From Xanthomonas fragariae (lineage in GTDB: Bacteria; Pseudomonadota; Gammaproteobacteria; Xanthomonadales; Xanthomonadaceae), in the NCBI RefSeq assembly GCF_900183975.1, contig NZ_LT853882.1:3403501-3467500 (forward strand): 64,000 nt of DNA, in the 5' to 3' direction. The position numbers and the translations under genes are program-made. This document shows, in pieces, positions 39,005 to 49,036 of the stretch. The notes beneath the pieces are model-generated. The model did no database searches. It was not told the origin of the DNA and saw nothing but the letters and a program-made list of their open reading frames with translations. Position 1 is the stretch's first letter, and each line of letters begins with the position of its first letter.

Positions 39005-39034
39005 AAAGCTGCCGGATCGCGAACGATCCGGCAG
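39005..39034 (-). terminator. Terminator of ftsZ
   Basis: Read leftward, an 11-base stem CTGCCGGATCG/CGATCCGGCAG with a TTCG loop, then CTTTTG. It lies about 80 bases after the ftsZ stop and marks the end of the dcw transcript. Confidence 0.8.
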
Positions 39035-39114
39035 AAAACGACATTGCATTGTGACCCCGAAGCGAACGTCGGGGCAGAACGGGCTGTGCCACCGTGGCGG
39101 CGTAGCCGCCGCCC

Positions 39115-40359
39115 TTAGTCGGCCTGGCGGCGCAGGAACGCCGGGATGTCCAGGTAGTCGTTGGGCAGGTCTGCAGCCGGCAGAGTGGAGCCGCTGCCGC
39201 TGCCATTGCTGTCGCTGCTGCCGACCGAGTCACTGCTCGGACGACGCAAGCCCAGACCCATGCTGCCGCCGACCGCCTTGGACACTGCATCGCCGCCGCT
39301 GGTCTCGAAATCGCCGAACTCTGGCTGGCCGGTGGTGGCGTTGCGCACCAACTTGATCGGCGCGCGTTGGTCCGAACGCTGGGTCTGACGTGCAACCGCA
39401 CGGTTCAAGCCAGTGGCCACGACGGTGACGCGCACTTCGTCCTGCATGTCCGGGTCAAGCACGGTACCGACGACCACGGTCGCATCTTCCGAGGCAAACG
39501 CTTCGATGGTGCGGCCGATTTCGTCGAACTCGGACATGGTGAAGTCCGGGCCGGCGGTGATGTTGACCAGGATGCCGTTGGCACCGGCCAGGTTGACGTC
39601 GTCCAGCAGCGGGTTCTGGATGGCGGCTTCGGCAGCGGCCTGCGCGCGATCGTCGCCGCGTGCCGAACCGGTTCCCATCATGGCCAGGCCCATTTCCGAC
39701 ATCACGGTGCGCACGTCGGCAAAGTCGACATTGATCAGACCCGGACGCACGATCAGATCGGCAATGCCCTGTACGGCGCCCTGCAGCACGTCGTTGGCAG
39801 CGCGGAAGGCCTGGATCATGGTGGCGTTGCGGCCGAGCACTGTAATCAGCTTTTCGTTGGGAATGGTGATCAGCGAGTCGCAATGCTGGCTCAGTTCCTC
39901 GATGCCCTTCAGCGCGACCTGCATCCGGCGACGGCCTTCGAACGGGAACGGCTTGGTGACGACGGCAACGGTCAGGATGCCCATCTCCTTGGCCAGCTGC
40001 GCAACGACCGGTGCTGCACCAGTGCCGGTGCCGCCGCCCATGCCGGCGGTAATGAACACCATGTCCGCACCCTGCAGCGCGTCCATGATGCGTTCGCGAT
40101 CTTCCAGCGCGGCCTGACGGCCGACTTCCGGATTCGCGCCTGCGCCCAGGCCCTTGGTCACGTTGGTGCCGAGCTGCAGCTGCAACTTGGCGCCGCAGTT
40201 CTTGATCGCCTGCGAGTCGGTATTGGCGGTGATGAATTCCACGCCATCGACGTTGGTGTTGACCATGTGGGCGACGGCATTGCCACCGCCGCCGCCCACG
40301 CCAACGACCTTGATTACCGCGTTGGGAGCCATCTTTTCGATCAGTTCAAAATGTGCCAT
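39115..40359 (-). CDS. ftsZ: Cell division GTPase FtsZ
   Basis: 414 aa from ATG ([20 protein letters not shown]) with AGAGGA seven bases upstream. Tubulin signature [14 protein letters not shown], the T7 loop [11 protein letters not shown], a variable Ser/Gly-rich linker ([15 protein letters not shown]) and the C-terminal peptide [14 protein letters not shown] that binds FtsA and ZipA. Known: forms the Z-ring. The 278-base gap from ftsA holds one of the G-triplet inverted repeats. Confidence 0.98.
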   Translation of the reverse strand: MAHFELIEKMAPNAVIKVVGVGGGGGNAVAHMVNTNVDGVEFITANTDSQAIKNCGAKLQLQLGTNVTKGLGAGANPEVGRQAALEDRERIMDALQGADMVFITAGMGGGTGTGAAPVVAQLAKEMGILTVAVVTKPFPFEGRRRMQVALKGIEELSQHCDSLITIPNEKLITVLGRNATMIQAFRAANDVLQGAVQGIADLIVRPGLINVDFADVRTVMSEMGLAMMGTGSARGDDRAQAAAEAAIQNPLLDDVNLAGANGILVNITAGPDFTMSEFDEIGRTIEAFASEDATVVVGTVLDPDMQDEVRVTVVATGLNRAVARQTQRSDQRAPIKLVRNATTGQPEFGDFETSGGDAVSKAVGGSMGLGLRRPSSDSVGSSDSNGSGSGSTLPAADLPNDYLDIPAFLRRQAD

Positions 40360-40373
40360 GTCAGTGTCCTCTT

Positions 40374-40640
40374 GAGCCGGGATTCGGGAGTTGGGATGGG
40401 GGGTTCGGAAGTACTCCGGTACCTGTCCCATCTCTCCGTCCGGCGAGTGTTGTTGTTTGAAAGTCGGGACTCGGGAGTCAAACCGTGACGCGCTACTGCG
40501 CTCCAAGATCTACCTCACCTACTCCTCGACCGGAATGCCTGCAAAAAATTATCGCCTGCCCGCTCTCCGCTCATACCGCTTGTCGCTAATGCTCTTGCTG
40601 CTGCTTCTTACCAATGCCAAATCCCGAATCCCGGCCCTCA
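40374..40640. repeat. G-triplet inverted repeat E1 between ftsA and ftsZ
   Basis: Right-hand G arm (plus strand) GAGCCGGGATTCGGGAG at 40374 and its complement TCCCGAATCCCGGCCCTC at 40623-40640 bracket the spacer. A further GGGACTCGGGAGTC unit lies between them at about 40462. The arms pair over about 16 bases. Confidence 0.75.
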
Positions 40641-41873
40641 GAACTCCCCGCGGTACCAGTTCTTCAATTTCTTAAACAAACTCCCCGCACGTCCGGTCGG
40701 GATCGATGGGCGGCGTGGGTGATCAATTTGACTGCCCATCAACAACAGGCCCACGCCGGAGGCGTGTACCGGGTTGCCGACGACTTCACCCAAACCGGTG
40801 ACGTGCTGCGGAATGCCCACGCGCACCGGCATCTGCAACATTTCTTCGGCCAGCTCCACCACGCCTTCCATCTTCGAGGCGCCACCGGTGAGCACCATGC
40901 CGGCGCGCACCATTTCTTCGAAACCGGAGCGGCGCAGTTCGGCCTGCACCATTTCGAAAATTTCTTCGTAGCGACCCTGCACGGCCTGCGCGAGCGCGTG
41001 CCGTGGCATGCGACGCGGCGGGCGATCGCCGACCGACGGCACCTGGATGCTTTCTTCGGCGGTGGCCAGCTGCGCCAGCGCGCAGGCGTAACGCACCTTG
41101 ATCTGCTCGGCTTCCGGGGTTGGCGTGCGCAGCATGTGCGCGATGTCGTTGGTGACATGGTCACCCGCGATCGGCAAGGATGCGGTGTGGCAGATCGCCC
41201 CTTGCACATAGACTGCCAGGTCGGTGGTGCCGGCGCCGATATCCACCAGCACCACGCCTAGCTCGCGCTCGTCGGCAGTCAATACCGCTACTGAAGATGC
41301 CAGCGACGACAGCACCAGGTCGTCGACCTGCAAACCGCACTTTTGCACACACTTGGTAATGTTGGCCGCAGCCGATTGCGCGCACACCACCAAGTGCGCG
41401 TGCACCTCAAGACGCACACCGGTCATGCCGACCGGATTGCGGATGCCTTCCTGCGAATCGTCCAGGACATATTCGCGCGGAATCGCGTGCAGGATGCGCT
41501 GGTCGGCAGGAATGGCCACGGCCTTGGCCGCATCCAACACGCGTTCCAGATCGCTCCAGGTCACCTCGCCATCGCGGATCGGCACGATGCCCGGCGAGTT
41601 CTTGCACTGCACATGGTTACCGGAAATTGAGGCGTAGACCGAACGGATTTCGCAGCCGGCCATCAGCTCGGCCTCTTCCACCGCGCGCTGAATCGACTGT
41701 ACGGTGGATTCGATATCCACCACGACGCCGCGCTTGAGGCCGCGCGATTCGTGCGAACCGATGCCGATCACTTCGATCGGATTGCCGGGCGAGTACTCGC
41801 CGACCAGCGCGACGACCTTGGAGGTGCCTATGTCCAGTCCAACGATGAGGGATTTGTCGCCTTTGCGGTTCAT
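40638..41873 (-). CDS. ftsA: Cell division protein FtsA
   Basis: 411 aa. Actin-like fold: phosphate-1 LIVGLDIGTSKVVALVG, phosphate-2 LVDIGAGTTDLAVY, adenosine motif VLTGGASKMEGVVELAEE. C-terminal amphipathic helix GSLFKKLKNWYRGEF for membrane attachment. Known: tethers FtsZ to the membrane and recruits later divisome proteins. ATG overlaps the ftsQ stop (ATGA). Confidence 0.97.
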   Translation of the reverse strand: MNRKGDKSLIVGLDIGTSKVVALVGEYSPGNPIEVIGIGSHESRGLKRGVVVDIESTVQSIQRAVEEAELMAGCEIRSVYASISGNHVQCKNSPGIVPIRDGEVTWSDLERVLDAAKAVAIPADQRILHAIPREYVLDDSQEGIRNPVGMTGVRLEVHAHLVVCAQSAAANITKCVQKCGLQVDDLVLSSLASSVAVLTADERELGVVLVDIGAGTTDLAVYVQGAICHTASLPIAGDHVTNDIAHMLRTPTPEAEQIKVRYACALAQLATAEESIQVPSVGDRPPRRMPRHALAQAVQGRYEEIFEMVQAELRRSGFEEMVRAGMVLTGGASKMEGVVELAEEMLQMPVRVGIPQHVTGLGEVVGNPVHASGVGLLLMGSQIDHPRRPSIPTGRAGSLFKKLKNWYRGEF

Positions 41874-42706
41874 GTCTTAAAGCCGGGAATAGGAAATAGC
41901 GAATGGGGAATGGTCAGAAACAGTGCACGGTTACTCGGAGAATTCAGCACTAGTTTGTGATGCGCGGCAGGCGACGCGGGTTTAGGCTTTTTATCCATTC
42001 CCGATTCCCCATTCTCCATTCTTCGTTCGACCGTGAAACCGTTTGTGTAGCGCAGGTCGGCACGCGCAATCGGGCGCTGCGGGTCAGCTAGCTGCGGCAG
42101 CACGCGTGCGAACCGTTGCAAGCGTGCGCGCGCATCGTCGCGACCGATCACGATCTGTACGCCGTTACTCAAACCCAACGACCAGCTTCCGCGCGCGTCC
42201 ATTTCCAGACGTTCCACATTCAAGCCAGTTGGCGCGAACAACGCGCGCGATTCGTTGTATAGCGCCACCACTTCCTGGGTCTTGCTGTCCGGGCCACCGA
42301 GTTGCGGTAACTTGAAATCCTTCAACAATGGCGGAGTGCGGAACAGCTGCCCTTGCTCGGACAACATGCGATCGGTGCCCCAGCGCGCGAACGGCTCGTA
42401 CTCGGTGACATGCACCTCCAGCACGTCCGGCCAGCGCTTGCGCACCTGCGCACTTTCCACCCACGGCAAGCGCCCGATGGCGTCCTGCGCCTCCTGCAAC
42501 TTCACCGCAAAAAAGCCCGAACGCGCATACGGCAGCACCACCGCTCGCAACTCTTCGGCCGGTACCCGCTTGAAATCGCCGGACACCCGCAACCTCGCCA
42601 ACGGCCAGCGCTCGGCACCGACCCAGCCATTGAGCACAGCCACCACCGGCAACGCGACCAACGTCACCGCGATCAACCAGGCAAGAATGCGCAAGGTGGC
42701 GTTCAT
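41870..42706 (-). CDS. ftsQ: Cell division protein FtsQ with a repeat-derived C-terminal tail
   Basis: 278 aa from ATG (MNATLRILAWLIAVTLVALPV, the single membrane anchor). POTRA domain (LARLRVSGDFKRVPAEELRAVV) and FtsQ domain (RKRWPDVLEVHVTEYEPFARWG; LRYTNGFTVER). After TVERR the last roughly 45 residues (MENGESGMDKKPKP ... LTIPHSLFPIPGFKT) are translated from G-triplet repeat E2 and are unlike FtsQ. Known: FtsQ scaffolds FtsB/FtsL in the periplasm. Starts 124 bases after ddl and overlaps ftsA. Confidence 0.93.
   Translation of the reverse strand: MNATLRILAWLIAVTLVALPVVAVLNGWVGAERWPLARLRVSGDFKRVPAEELRAVVLPYARSGFFAVKLQEAQDAIGRLPWVESAQVRKRWPDVLEVHVTEYEPFARWGTDRMLSEQGQLFRTPPLLKDFKLPQLGGPDSKTQEVVALYNESRALFAPTGLNVERLEMDARGSWSLGLSNGVQIVIGRDDARARLQRFARVLPQLADPQRPIARADLRYTNGFTVERRMENGESGMDKKPKPASPAAHHKLVLNSPSNRALFLTIPHSLFPIPGFKT
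41882..42022. repeat. G-triplet inverted repeat E2 inside the ftsQ 3' end
   Basis: Plus-strand arm GAATGGGGAATGG (41901-41913) pairs with CCATTCCCGATTCCCCATTC and CTCCATTC at 41995-42022. The unit here is GAATG-type in both arms. It is translated as the FtsQ tail. Confidence 0.75.
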
Positions 42707-42733
42707 GAGCGCACTCCGCGTGCCGGTTGAGCG

Positions 42734-42828
42734 ATTTGGGATCGGTGATTCGCAACGGCAGCAGCAAGCGCAGCGACGCGTGCGGCGCCGCCGTCGACTA
42801 AACCCCAGTTGCAAATCACCAATCCCTG
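42734..42828. repeat. G-triplet inverted repeat E3 between ddl and ftsQ
   Basis: TTTGGGATCGGTGATT at 42735 pairs with AATCACCAATCCC at 42814-42826, in the spacer between the ddl stop and the ftsQ start. Confidence 0.65.
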
Positions 42829-42830
42829 TA

Positions 42831-43886
42831 TCACAGCGTCTGCTCCAATACGCGCCAGACCAGTTCTTCGAAATCGATGCCGAGCTGGCGGGCTGCCTTG
42901 GGCACCAGCGAGTGGCTGGTCATGCCGGGGGCGGTATTCACTTCAAGCAGATATAGCTGGCCGCTACTGCGGTCACGCATCACATCTACGCGGCCCCAGC
43001 CGCGGGCGCCGGCGGCGCGGAAGGCATCCAGTGCAAGTTGGCGGATCTGCACTTCGGCATCGCCTTCCAGGCCCGGGCACAGATACTGGGTGTCGTCGGC
43101 CACGTACTTGGCGTTGTAGTCGTACCACTGGCCCTTGGGCACGATGCGGATCGACGGCAACGCGGTGTCGCCGAGCACCGCCACGGTGAGTTCGTCGCCT
43201 TCGATCAGCTGCTCCATCAGCAACGCGCCGTCGTAGCGCGCAGCCAGCACCACGGCTTCTTCGAGCTGGGCTTGGTCGAACACGCGGCTGATGCCGACGC
43301 TGGAGCCTTCGTTGGCCGGCTTGACGATCACCGGCAAGCCGATCTGTTGTGCGGCCGCATGAATTTCATTGGCGCTTGCACCAGCTGCCAGACGCGCATA
43401 ACGCGGCGTGGACAGGCCCAACGACAACCACACCTGCTTGGTGCGGATCTTGTCCATGCTCAACGCAGAACCGAGCACGTTGGAGCCGGTATACGGCACC
43501 TTGAAGGCTTCCATCAGGCCTTGCACGATGCCGTCTTCGCCGCCGCCGTTATGCCCGTGCAGCACGTTGAAAACGCGATCGAAACGCTGCTCCACCAAAG
43601 CCTGCGCCAAGGCCGGAATACCGTCGACCGGCTGTGCATCGACACCGCGCGCGAGCAGTGCCTCCAGCACATTGCTGCCGGAATTCAGCGACACCTCGCG
43701 CTCGGACGAAGTGCCACCGAGCAGCACGGCCACACGGCCGAAAGCGGCCGGGATGGATGCCCGAAAAGACGCGGGATCGGGGACCGGGGACCGGGGACCG
43801 GGAACAGCCGACCGCGGTGCCGACTCGGCTTGCGCCTTGCCTGTCCGCGGCCCTCGGTTCCCGGTCCCGCCAGAGCTCACGCTCAT
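42831..43886 (-). CDS. ddl: D-alanine-D-alanine ligase with a repeat-derived N-terminal leader
   Basis: 351 aa from the ATG that overlaps the murC stop (ATGA). The family core begins around residue 48 ([22 protein letters not shown]); residues about 5-39 ([14 protein letters not shown] ... RSPVPDP) come from repeat E4. ATP-grasp motifs [38 protein letters not shown] and [18 protein letters not shown] are intact. Known: makes D-Ala-D-Ala for MurF. A later start could exist, but no ATG lies between the leader and the core. Confidence 0.93.
   Translation of the reverse strand: MSVSSGGTGNRGPRTGKAQAESAPRSAVPGPRSPVPDPASFRASIPAAFGRVAVLLGGTSSEREVSLNSGSNVLEALLARGVDAQPVDGIPALAQALVEQRFDRVFNVLHGHNGGGEDGIVQGLMEAFKVPYTGSNVLGSALSMDKIRTKQVWLSLGLSTPRYARLAAGASANEIHAAAQQIGLPVIVKPANEGSSVGISRVFDQAQLEEAVVLAARYDGALLMEQLIEGDELTVAVLGDTALPSIRIVPKGQWYDYNAKYVADDTQYLCPGLEGDAEVQIRQLALDAFRAAGARGWGRVDVMRDRSSGQLYLLEVNTAPGMTSHSLVPKAARQLGIDFEELVWRVLEQTL
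43773..43871. repeat. G-triplet inverted repeat E4 in the ddl 5' end, with a G-quadruplex motif
   Basis: Plus-strand arm: GGGATC then three GGGGACC units and GGGAAC (43773-43805). Complementary arm GGTTCCCGGTCCCGCC at 43856-43871. Four tight G runs with three-base loops form a canonical quadruplex motif on the strand that is the template for ddl. Confidence 0.8.
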
Positions 43887-45313
43887 GCCGACTCTCCGGT
43901 AAAGCCATTATTGATGATGTGCTGAGCCACGTAACCGATATCGCCTGCACCCATCATCAGCAACAGATCGCCGTCTTGCAGGACGTCGGGCAACACTTCG
44001 GCTAGACCTCCAATCTGGCTCACGACCACCGGTTCGCTGCGACCGCGCGCACGGATGGCGCGCGCCAGTGCGCGCGAATCGGCGCCGGGAATCGGCGCTT
44101 CGCCGGCCGGATAGACCTCGCTCAGCACCAGCGCATCGACGGTGCTCAGCACTGCGGCGAAGGCATCGAACTGATCGCGGGTACGGCTATAGCGATGCGG
44201 CTGGAACGCCACTATCAGACGTTTGTCGGGCCAGCCACCGCGAGCGGCGGCGAACACGGCTTCGAGCTCGCGCGGATGGTGGCCGTAATCGTCGACCACA
44301 CGCACACGTGCACCGGTACTGGTGGTGACTTCGCCCAGATCGTTGAAGCGGCGGCCGATGCCGGCGAAGTTCTCCAGCGCACGCGCAATGGTTTCCGGTG
44401 CCACGCCCAGCTGCCAGCCGATCGCGGCAGCAGCCAGTGCGTTGAGCACGTTGTGACGGCCCGGCAGTGCCAACGTCACCGGTGTGGTGGTGCCTTCGGG
44501 CAAACGTAGGTTGAAACGCATACGCGGGCCGTCCTGCACCACATCTTCGGCGCGCACGTCGGCGTTTTCGCTCATGCCATAGCTCATCACGTGACGCGGG
44601 GTCTTGCCGGCCAATGCGGCCACTTCCGGATCATCGATGCACAGCAGTGCAAGGCCGTAGAACGGCAGACGCTGCAGGAATTCGGCGAATGCGGCCTGCA
44701 CACGGGCAAAGTCGTTGCCGTAGTTTTCCAGGTGATCCGAATCGATGTTGGTGATTACCGCCATCAACGGATTGAGGCGCAGAAAGCTGCCATCGCTCTC
44801 GTCGGCCTCGGCAACCAACCACTGGCCACCACCGAGCTTGGCGTTGGCACCGGCTGCCAGCAGCTGCCCACCGATGACGAAGGTCGGATCCAGACCGCCT
44901 TCGCTCAGTACGGCCGCAGCCAAACTGGTGGTGGTGGTCTTGCCATGCGTGCCGGCCACCGCGATACCGCGACGGAAGCGCATCAACTCAGCCAGCATCG
45001 CCGCGCGCGGCATGATCGGAATGCGCTGGCTGCGCGCTTCCATCAGCTCGGGATTGTCTTCGCGGATCGCGCTGGACACCACCACGCAATCGGCGCCAAG
45101 CACATTGGCCGCCGAATGCCCGCGCATCACCCGTGCACCCAGCTTGGCCAAGCGCCGTGTCGCCACGTTGTCGGCGTTGTCGGAACCAGAGACTTCATAG
45201 CCCAGCGTCAGCATCACCTCGGCGATGCCACTCATGCCGGTGCCGCCGATGCCAACGAAATGCACGCGCGGAAACGCACGTACCAGATCTCCACTGTCTT
45301 GCAGACGGCGCAT
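43883..45313 (-). CDS. murC: UDP-N-acetylmuramate-L-alanine ligase
   Basis: 476 aa from ATG ([21 protein letters not shown]), which overlaps the murG stop by one base (TGATG). Nucleotide motif [20 protein letters not shown] site [19 protein letters not shown], central [14 protein letters not shown] and C-terminal [12 protein letters not shown]. Known: adds L-Ala to UDP-MurNAc. Confidence 0.97.
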   Translation of the reverse strand: MRRLQDSGDLVRAFPRVHFVGIGGTGMSGIAEVMLTLGYEVSGSDNADNVATRRLAKLGARVMRGHSAANVLGADCVVVSSAIREDNPELMEARSQRIPIMPRAAMLAELMRFRRGIAVAGTHGKTTTTSLAAAVLSEGGLDPTFVIGGQLLAAGANAKLGGGQWLVAEADESDGSFLRLNPLMAVITNIDSDHLENYGNDFARVQAAFAEFLQRLPFYGLALLCIDDPEVAALAGKTPRHVMSYGMSENADVRAEDVVQDGPRMRFNLRLPEGTTTPVTLALPGRHNVLNALAAAAIGWQLGVAPETIARALENFAGIGRRFNDLGEVTTSTGARVRVVDDYGHHPRELEAVFAAARGGWPDKRLIVAFQPHRYSRTRDQFDAFAAVLSTVDALVLSEVYPAGEAPIPGADSRALARAIRARGRSEPVVVSQIGGLAEVLPDVLQDGDLLLMMGAGDIGYVAQHIINNGFTGESA

Positions 45314-46590
45314 CACAGGGCATCTCCGGTGAAGGCGCCAAGATTGCAAATTTGGGATTGGGGATTGCTGGCAACGGCGGCGATCGATCGCACCGAAAAT
45401 TCGCCATTTACGGATTTCTGCATGCTGTCCTGCTTGTGCTGTTGCGCTTTACCAATCCCCAATCCCGAATCTCCACTTCCGGCCTCTTGAAGAATGATGT
45501 CGGCGATGTGTTCGGCGGCATCCGGTTTGGCCAGGGTGCGGGCGGCGTTTGCCATCGACAGGCGGCGGGCGGGACCGGTAAGCAGGGTCTGCAGAACCTG
45601 CTGCAGACGCTCGGCCAGGGTGTCGTCCTGTTTGAGCAGGACGGCGGCATCGGCACCGACCAAGTACTCGGCATTGCGGGTCTGGTGGTCGTCGACAGCG
45701 GCGGCGAAGGGCACCAGCACGCTGCCGATGCCGGCGGCGCACAGCTCGGCCAGAGTGGATGCGCCAGCGCGGCAAACGACCAGATCGGCCCATTCGTAGG
45801 CGGCCGCCATGTCGGCGATGAAGGGTTCGACGCTGGCATTGACTCCAGCCTGCGCATACGAAGCTTCGGCTTCGGCACGCAGCTTTTCACCGCACTGGTG
45901 ACGCACTTCAACGTCAGGGCGGCCGAGTGCCGCCAACGCCGCCGGCACAGCTTGATTCAATGCGCGTGCGCCCTGGCTGCCACCGAGCACCAGCACACGC
46001 ACGGGGCCATCGCGGCCGACCAGACGCGCGGCCGGTGCAGGAAGCGCGGCGATTTCTGCACGCACAGGATTGCCCACCGCCTCTTCGCCAGCAAAGCTGC
46101 CAGGAAAACCGGTCAACACGCGGCGTGCGAAACGTGACAACACCTTATTGGTCATGCCGGGTGCGCGATTTTGTTCGTGCACCAGCAACGGCACGCCGAG
46201 CAGACGTGCAGCCAGCCCACCCGGGCCGGCCGCAAAGCCACCGAAGCTGATCACCGCACGCGGCTGACGCTTGCGCAACACAAAGCCGGCGGCGCGCACT
46301 GCGCGCATCACCCGCACCGGCGCGCCGAGTAACTTCACGATACCCTTGCCACGCAGGCCGGTGATGGCCAGCGTGTCGAGTTGAACGTCGTGCTGCGGCA
46401 CCAGACGGGTTTCCATTGCGCCGTCGGCACCCAACCAGGTCACCGGCACGCCACGCGCACGCAGCACCTTGGCCACCGCAAGACCCGGGAAGATATGCCC
46501 ACCGGTTCCGCCAGCAAGAATCATCACTGGCCGAACCACAGCAGACTGCGCGCACGCCTGTGAGGCATTCGCATACCCACCAACGCTCAT
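45313..46590 (-). CDS. murG: Lipid II glycosyltransferase MurG with a repeat-derived C-terminal tail
   Basis: 425 aa, about 60-70 longer than usual. GT28 motifs: [19 protein letters not shown] (G-loop 1), [31 protein letters not shown] and [15 protein letters not shown] with the UDP-GlcNAc site. The enzyme ends near [13 protein letters not shown]; the following tail of about 55 residues ([15 protein letters not shown] ... [12 protein letters not shown]) is translated from repeat E5. Known: adds GlcNAc to lipid I at the inner membrane. Starts as ATGA on the ftsW stop. Confidence 0.95.
   Translation of the reverse strand: MSVGGYANASQACAQSAVVRPVMILAGGTGGHIFPGLAVAKVLRARGVPVTWLGADGAMETRLVPQHDVQLDTLAITGLRGKGIVKLLGAPVRVMRAVRAAGFVLRKRQPRAVISFGGFAAGPGGLAARLLGVPLLVHEQNRAPGMTNKVLSRFARRVLTGFPGSFAGEEAVGNPVRAEIAALPAPAARLVGRDGPVRVLVLGGSQGARALNQAVPAALAALGRPDVEVRHQCGEKLRAEAEASYAQAGVNASVEPFIADMAAAYEWADLVVCRAGASTLAELCAAGIGSVLVPFAAAVDDHQTRNAEYLVGADAAVLLKQDDTLAERLQQVLQTLLTGPARRLSMANAARTLAKPDAAEHIADIILQEAGSGDSGLGIGKAQQHKQDSMQKSVNGEFSVRSIAAVASNPQSQICNLGAFTGDAL
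45353..45472. repeat. G-triplet inverted repeat E5 inside the murG 3' end
   Basis: TTGGGATTGGGGATTG (45352) pairs perfectly with CAATCCCCAATCCC (45453-45466), which continues GAATCTCC. Unit GGGATTG in both arms. Confidence 0.8.
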
Positions 46591-47951
46591 GCAATCCTCC
46601 CGAACGTCGGTTCCACACGCGGCTGCATCCGGCTGGTGCCGCGCAAGATGGTCGATGCCGGCGCAACCGACACCGGTGCGACCGGTGCGGCGGCAGCAAC
46701 GGTGTCGCGCTGCGGCTTGTGCGCTGGCGCAGAAGTCGGCGGCACAGAATCGACCATCGGCTTGGCCAGCTCAGCCGACGGTGCGCCTGCACCCTGCGGC
46801 GACAACTTGCTGCGCAAGCGCTCGGCACGATCCATTTCGTAGGACACGCGCAGCAACAGACCCATCGCTAGGCACGTCATCAGCACCGACGAACCGCCGG
46901 AGGAAATCAGCGGCAGGGTCAGGCCCTTGGTCGGCAAGATGCCCAGATTCACGCCCACTGAAACGAAGCTCTGCAGGCTGATCCACAGACCGATACCAAA
47001 AGCGATGTAGCCGGAGAAGTGACGCTTCATTTCCACGCAGCTCATGCCCAACCAGAACGCGCGGCCGACCAGCAATGCATACAGCGAAACCACCCCGCAC
47101 ACGCCGACAAACCCCAGCTCTTCGGCAATCACTGAAAAGATGAAGTCGGTATGCGCTTCGGGCAGGTAGTTGAGCTTCTGCACCGACGCGCCCAGGCCCA
47201 CGCCGGTCCACTGGCCACGCCCCACCGCCATCAAGGCATTCGACAACTGATAACCGGAGCCCAGCTGATCGGCCCACGGATCCAGGAACGAGGTGATGCG
47301 GCGCAGGCGGTACGGCTCCAGGATTGCGATGAAGGCGAACACTGGCAGACCGAACACGATCGGCATCGACATACGCGGCAGATTCACCCCACCCAGCACC
47401 AACATGCCTGCGGTGATCGCCAGCAATAACGTCGACGAGCCGAAGTCCGGCTGCATCAGCAACAGGCCGACCAGCGCGATCGCCACACCCAGCGGCTTGA
47501 GCATCGCCGGCCAGGTTGCGTTGACCTCATCGCGAAAGCGCACCAGATAGCTGGACAGCCACACGATGTAGAGCACCTTGACCGCTTCCACCGTCTGGAA
47601 TTTCGACACCCCCAGATTAATCCAGCGCTTGGCGCCGTTGACGCTGCTGCCCAGGCCTGGCACGAACACCACCATCAGCAAGCCGAAGCACGCCAGCAAC
47701 AACAACTGGTTGTATTGCTCGATGGTCTTGAGCTCGGTGCGCATCGCCCAGAACGCCAGGCCAATGCCGATGCCCAGGAACAGCAGATGACGCGTCAGAT
47801 AATAAAATGGGTTCTCGGACAGCTCGATCGAGCTGGACGCAACCATCACCACGCCCAGCGAGGCGAGCGTAGCCGCGGCCCCGAGCAGCCACGGGTCGTA
47901 GCGGCCGCCGATGGCGTCCAGTCGCGTCGCTTGGCGGGACATGTCGTTCAT
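46587..47951 (-). CDS. ftsW: Septal peptidoglycan polymerase FtsW
   Basis: 454 aa from ATG ([21 protein letters not shown]) overlapping the mraY stop by one base. SEDS family, about ten membrane segments, with [50 protein letters not shown] and [19 protein letters not shown]. The C-terminus is an Ala/Pro-rich cytoplasmic tail. Known: glycan polymerase partner of FtsI. Confidence 0.96.
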   Translation of the reverse strand: MNDMSRQATRLDAIGGRYDPWLLGAAATLASLGVVMVASSSIELSENPFYYLTRHLLFLGIGIGLAFWAMRTELKTIEQYNQLLLLACFGLLMVVFVPGLGSSVNGAKRWINLGVSKFQTVEAVKVLYIVWLSSYLVRFRDEVNATWPAMLKPLGVAIALVGLLLMQPDFGSSTLLLAITAGMLVLGGVNLPRMSMPIVFGLPVFAFIAILEPYRLRRITSFLDPWADQLGSGYQLSNALMAVGRGQWTGVGLGASVQKLNYLPEAHTDFIFSVIAEELGFVGVCGVVSLYALLVGRAFWLGMSCVEMKRHFSGYIAFGIGLWISLQSFVSVGVNLGILPTKGLTLPLISSGGSSVLMTCLAMGLLLRVSYEMDRAERLRSKLSPQGAGAPSAELAKPMVDSVPPTSAPAHKPQRDTVAAAAPVAPVSVAPASTILRGTSRMQPRVEPTFGRIA

Positions 47952-49036
47952 CAGCGCACCTTCAGCGTGGCGAGGCCGATCAGCACCAGCACCACTGAAA
48001 TGATCCAAAAGCGCACGATCACGCGCGGCTCCGGCCAGCCCTTGAGTTCGAAGTGGTGATGGATCGGCGCCATCCGGAACACGCGCTTGCCGGTCAGCTT
48101 GAAGCTGGCGACCTGGATCATCACCGACAGCGTTTCGATCACGAACACGCCACCCATGATTACCAGCACCATTTCCTGGCGCACGATCACTGCAATGGTG
48201 CCCAGCACCGCACCCAACGACAGCGCGCCGATGTCGCCCATGAACACCATTGCCGGATAGGTGTTGAACCACAGAAAACCCAGACCTGCCCCGGCGATCG
48301 CAGAGCAGATGATGATCAGCTCGCCGGCCCCTGGAATCAGCGGGATTTTCAGGTAGTCGGCAAACACCACGTTGCCCGAGGCGTAAGCGAACACGCCCAG
48401 CGCGCAGGCCACCAGCACGGTCGGCATGATCGCCAGACCATCCAGGCCATCGGTCAGGTTCACCGCGTTGGAAAAGCCGACGATCCAGAAGTAGGCGATC
48501 ACCACAAAGCTCACGCCGGCCAACGGCAGCGCGATCGACTTGAACATCGGAATGTAGAAGGTGATCGCCGCCGGCACGTCAGCGGTGTAATAAAGAAACA
48601 GACCGGCAGCCAGACCTAAGACCGACTGCAGCAGATATTTCCAGCGCGACTTCAGCCCGTTTGGATCGCGCCGCACGATCTTGATCCAGTCGTCGTACCA
48701 GCCGATCGCACCGAAGCAGATCATCACCGCCAGCACCAACCACACATAACGGTTACGCAGGTCGCCCCACAGCAGCACCGACAAGGTCACCGTCAGCAGG
48801 ATCAGCGAGCCTCCCATGGTCGGTGTGCCGGCCTTGGAAAAATGCGACTGCGGGCCGTCCTGGCGGATCGGCTGGCCGCCCTTGAACTGGCCAAGCTTGC
48901 GGATCACCGCCGGGCCCATCCACAACGACAGAAACAGCGACGTCAGCGCTGCGAGGATGCCGCGGAAGGTCAGATAGTTGAACAGCCTGAACAGGCTTTC
49001 CAGTTGCTGTAGCCAGCGTGCCAACTCAAGCAGCAT
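47951..49036 (-). CDS. mraY: Phospho-N-acetylmuramoyl-pentapeptide transferase
   Basis: 361 aa from ATG ([21 protein letters not shown]). Ten-span membrane enzyme with [13 protein letters not shown], catalytic aspartates in [16 protein letters not shown] and [10 protein letters not shown], and [15 protein letters not shown]. Known: makes lipid I. Its start overlaps the end of murF by 11 bases. Confidence 0.97.
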   Translation of the reverse strand: MLLELARWLQQLESLFRLFNYLTFRGILAALTSLFLSLWMGPAVIRKLGQFKGGQPIRQDGPQSHFSKAGTPTMGGSLILLTVTLSVLLWGDLRNRYVWLVLAVMICFGAIGWYDDWIKIVRRDPNGLKSRWKYLLQSVLGLAAGLFLYYTADVPAAITFYIPMFKSIALPLAGVSFVVIAYFWIVGFSNAVNLTDGLDGLAIMPTVLVACALGVFAYASGNVVFADYLKIPLIPGAGELIIICSAIAGAGLGFLWFNTYPAMVFMGDIGALSLGAVLGTIAVIVRQEMVLVIMGGVFVIETLSVMIQVASFKLTGKRVFRMAPIHHHFELKGWPEPRVIVRFWIISVVLVLIGLATLKVR

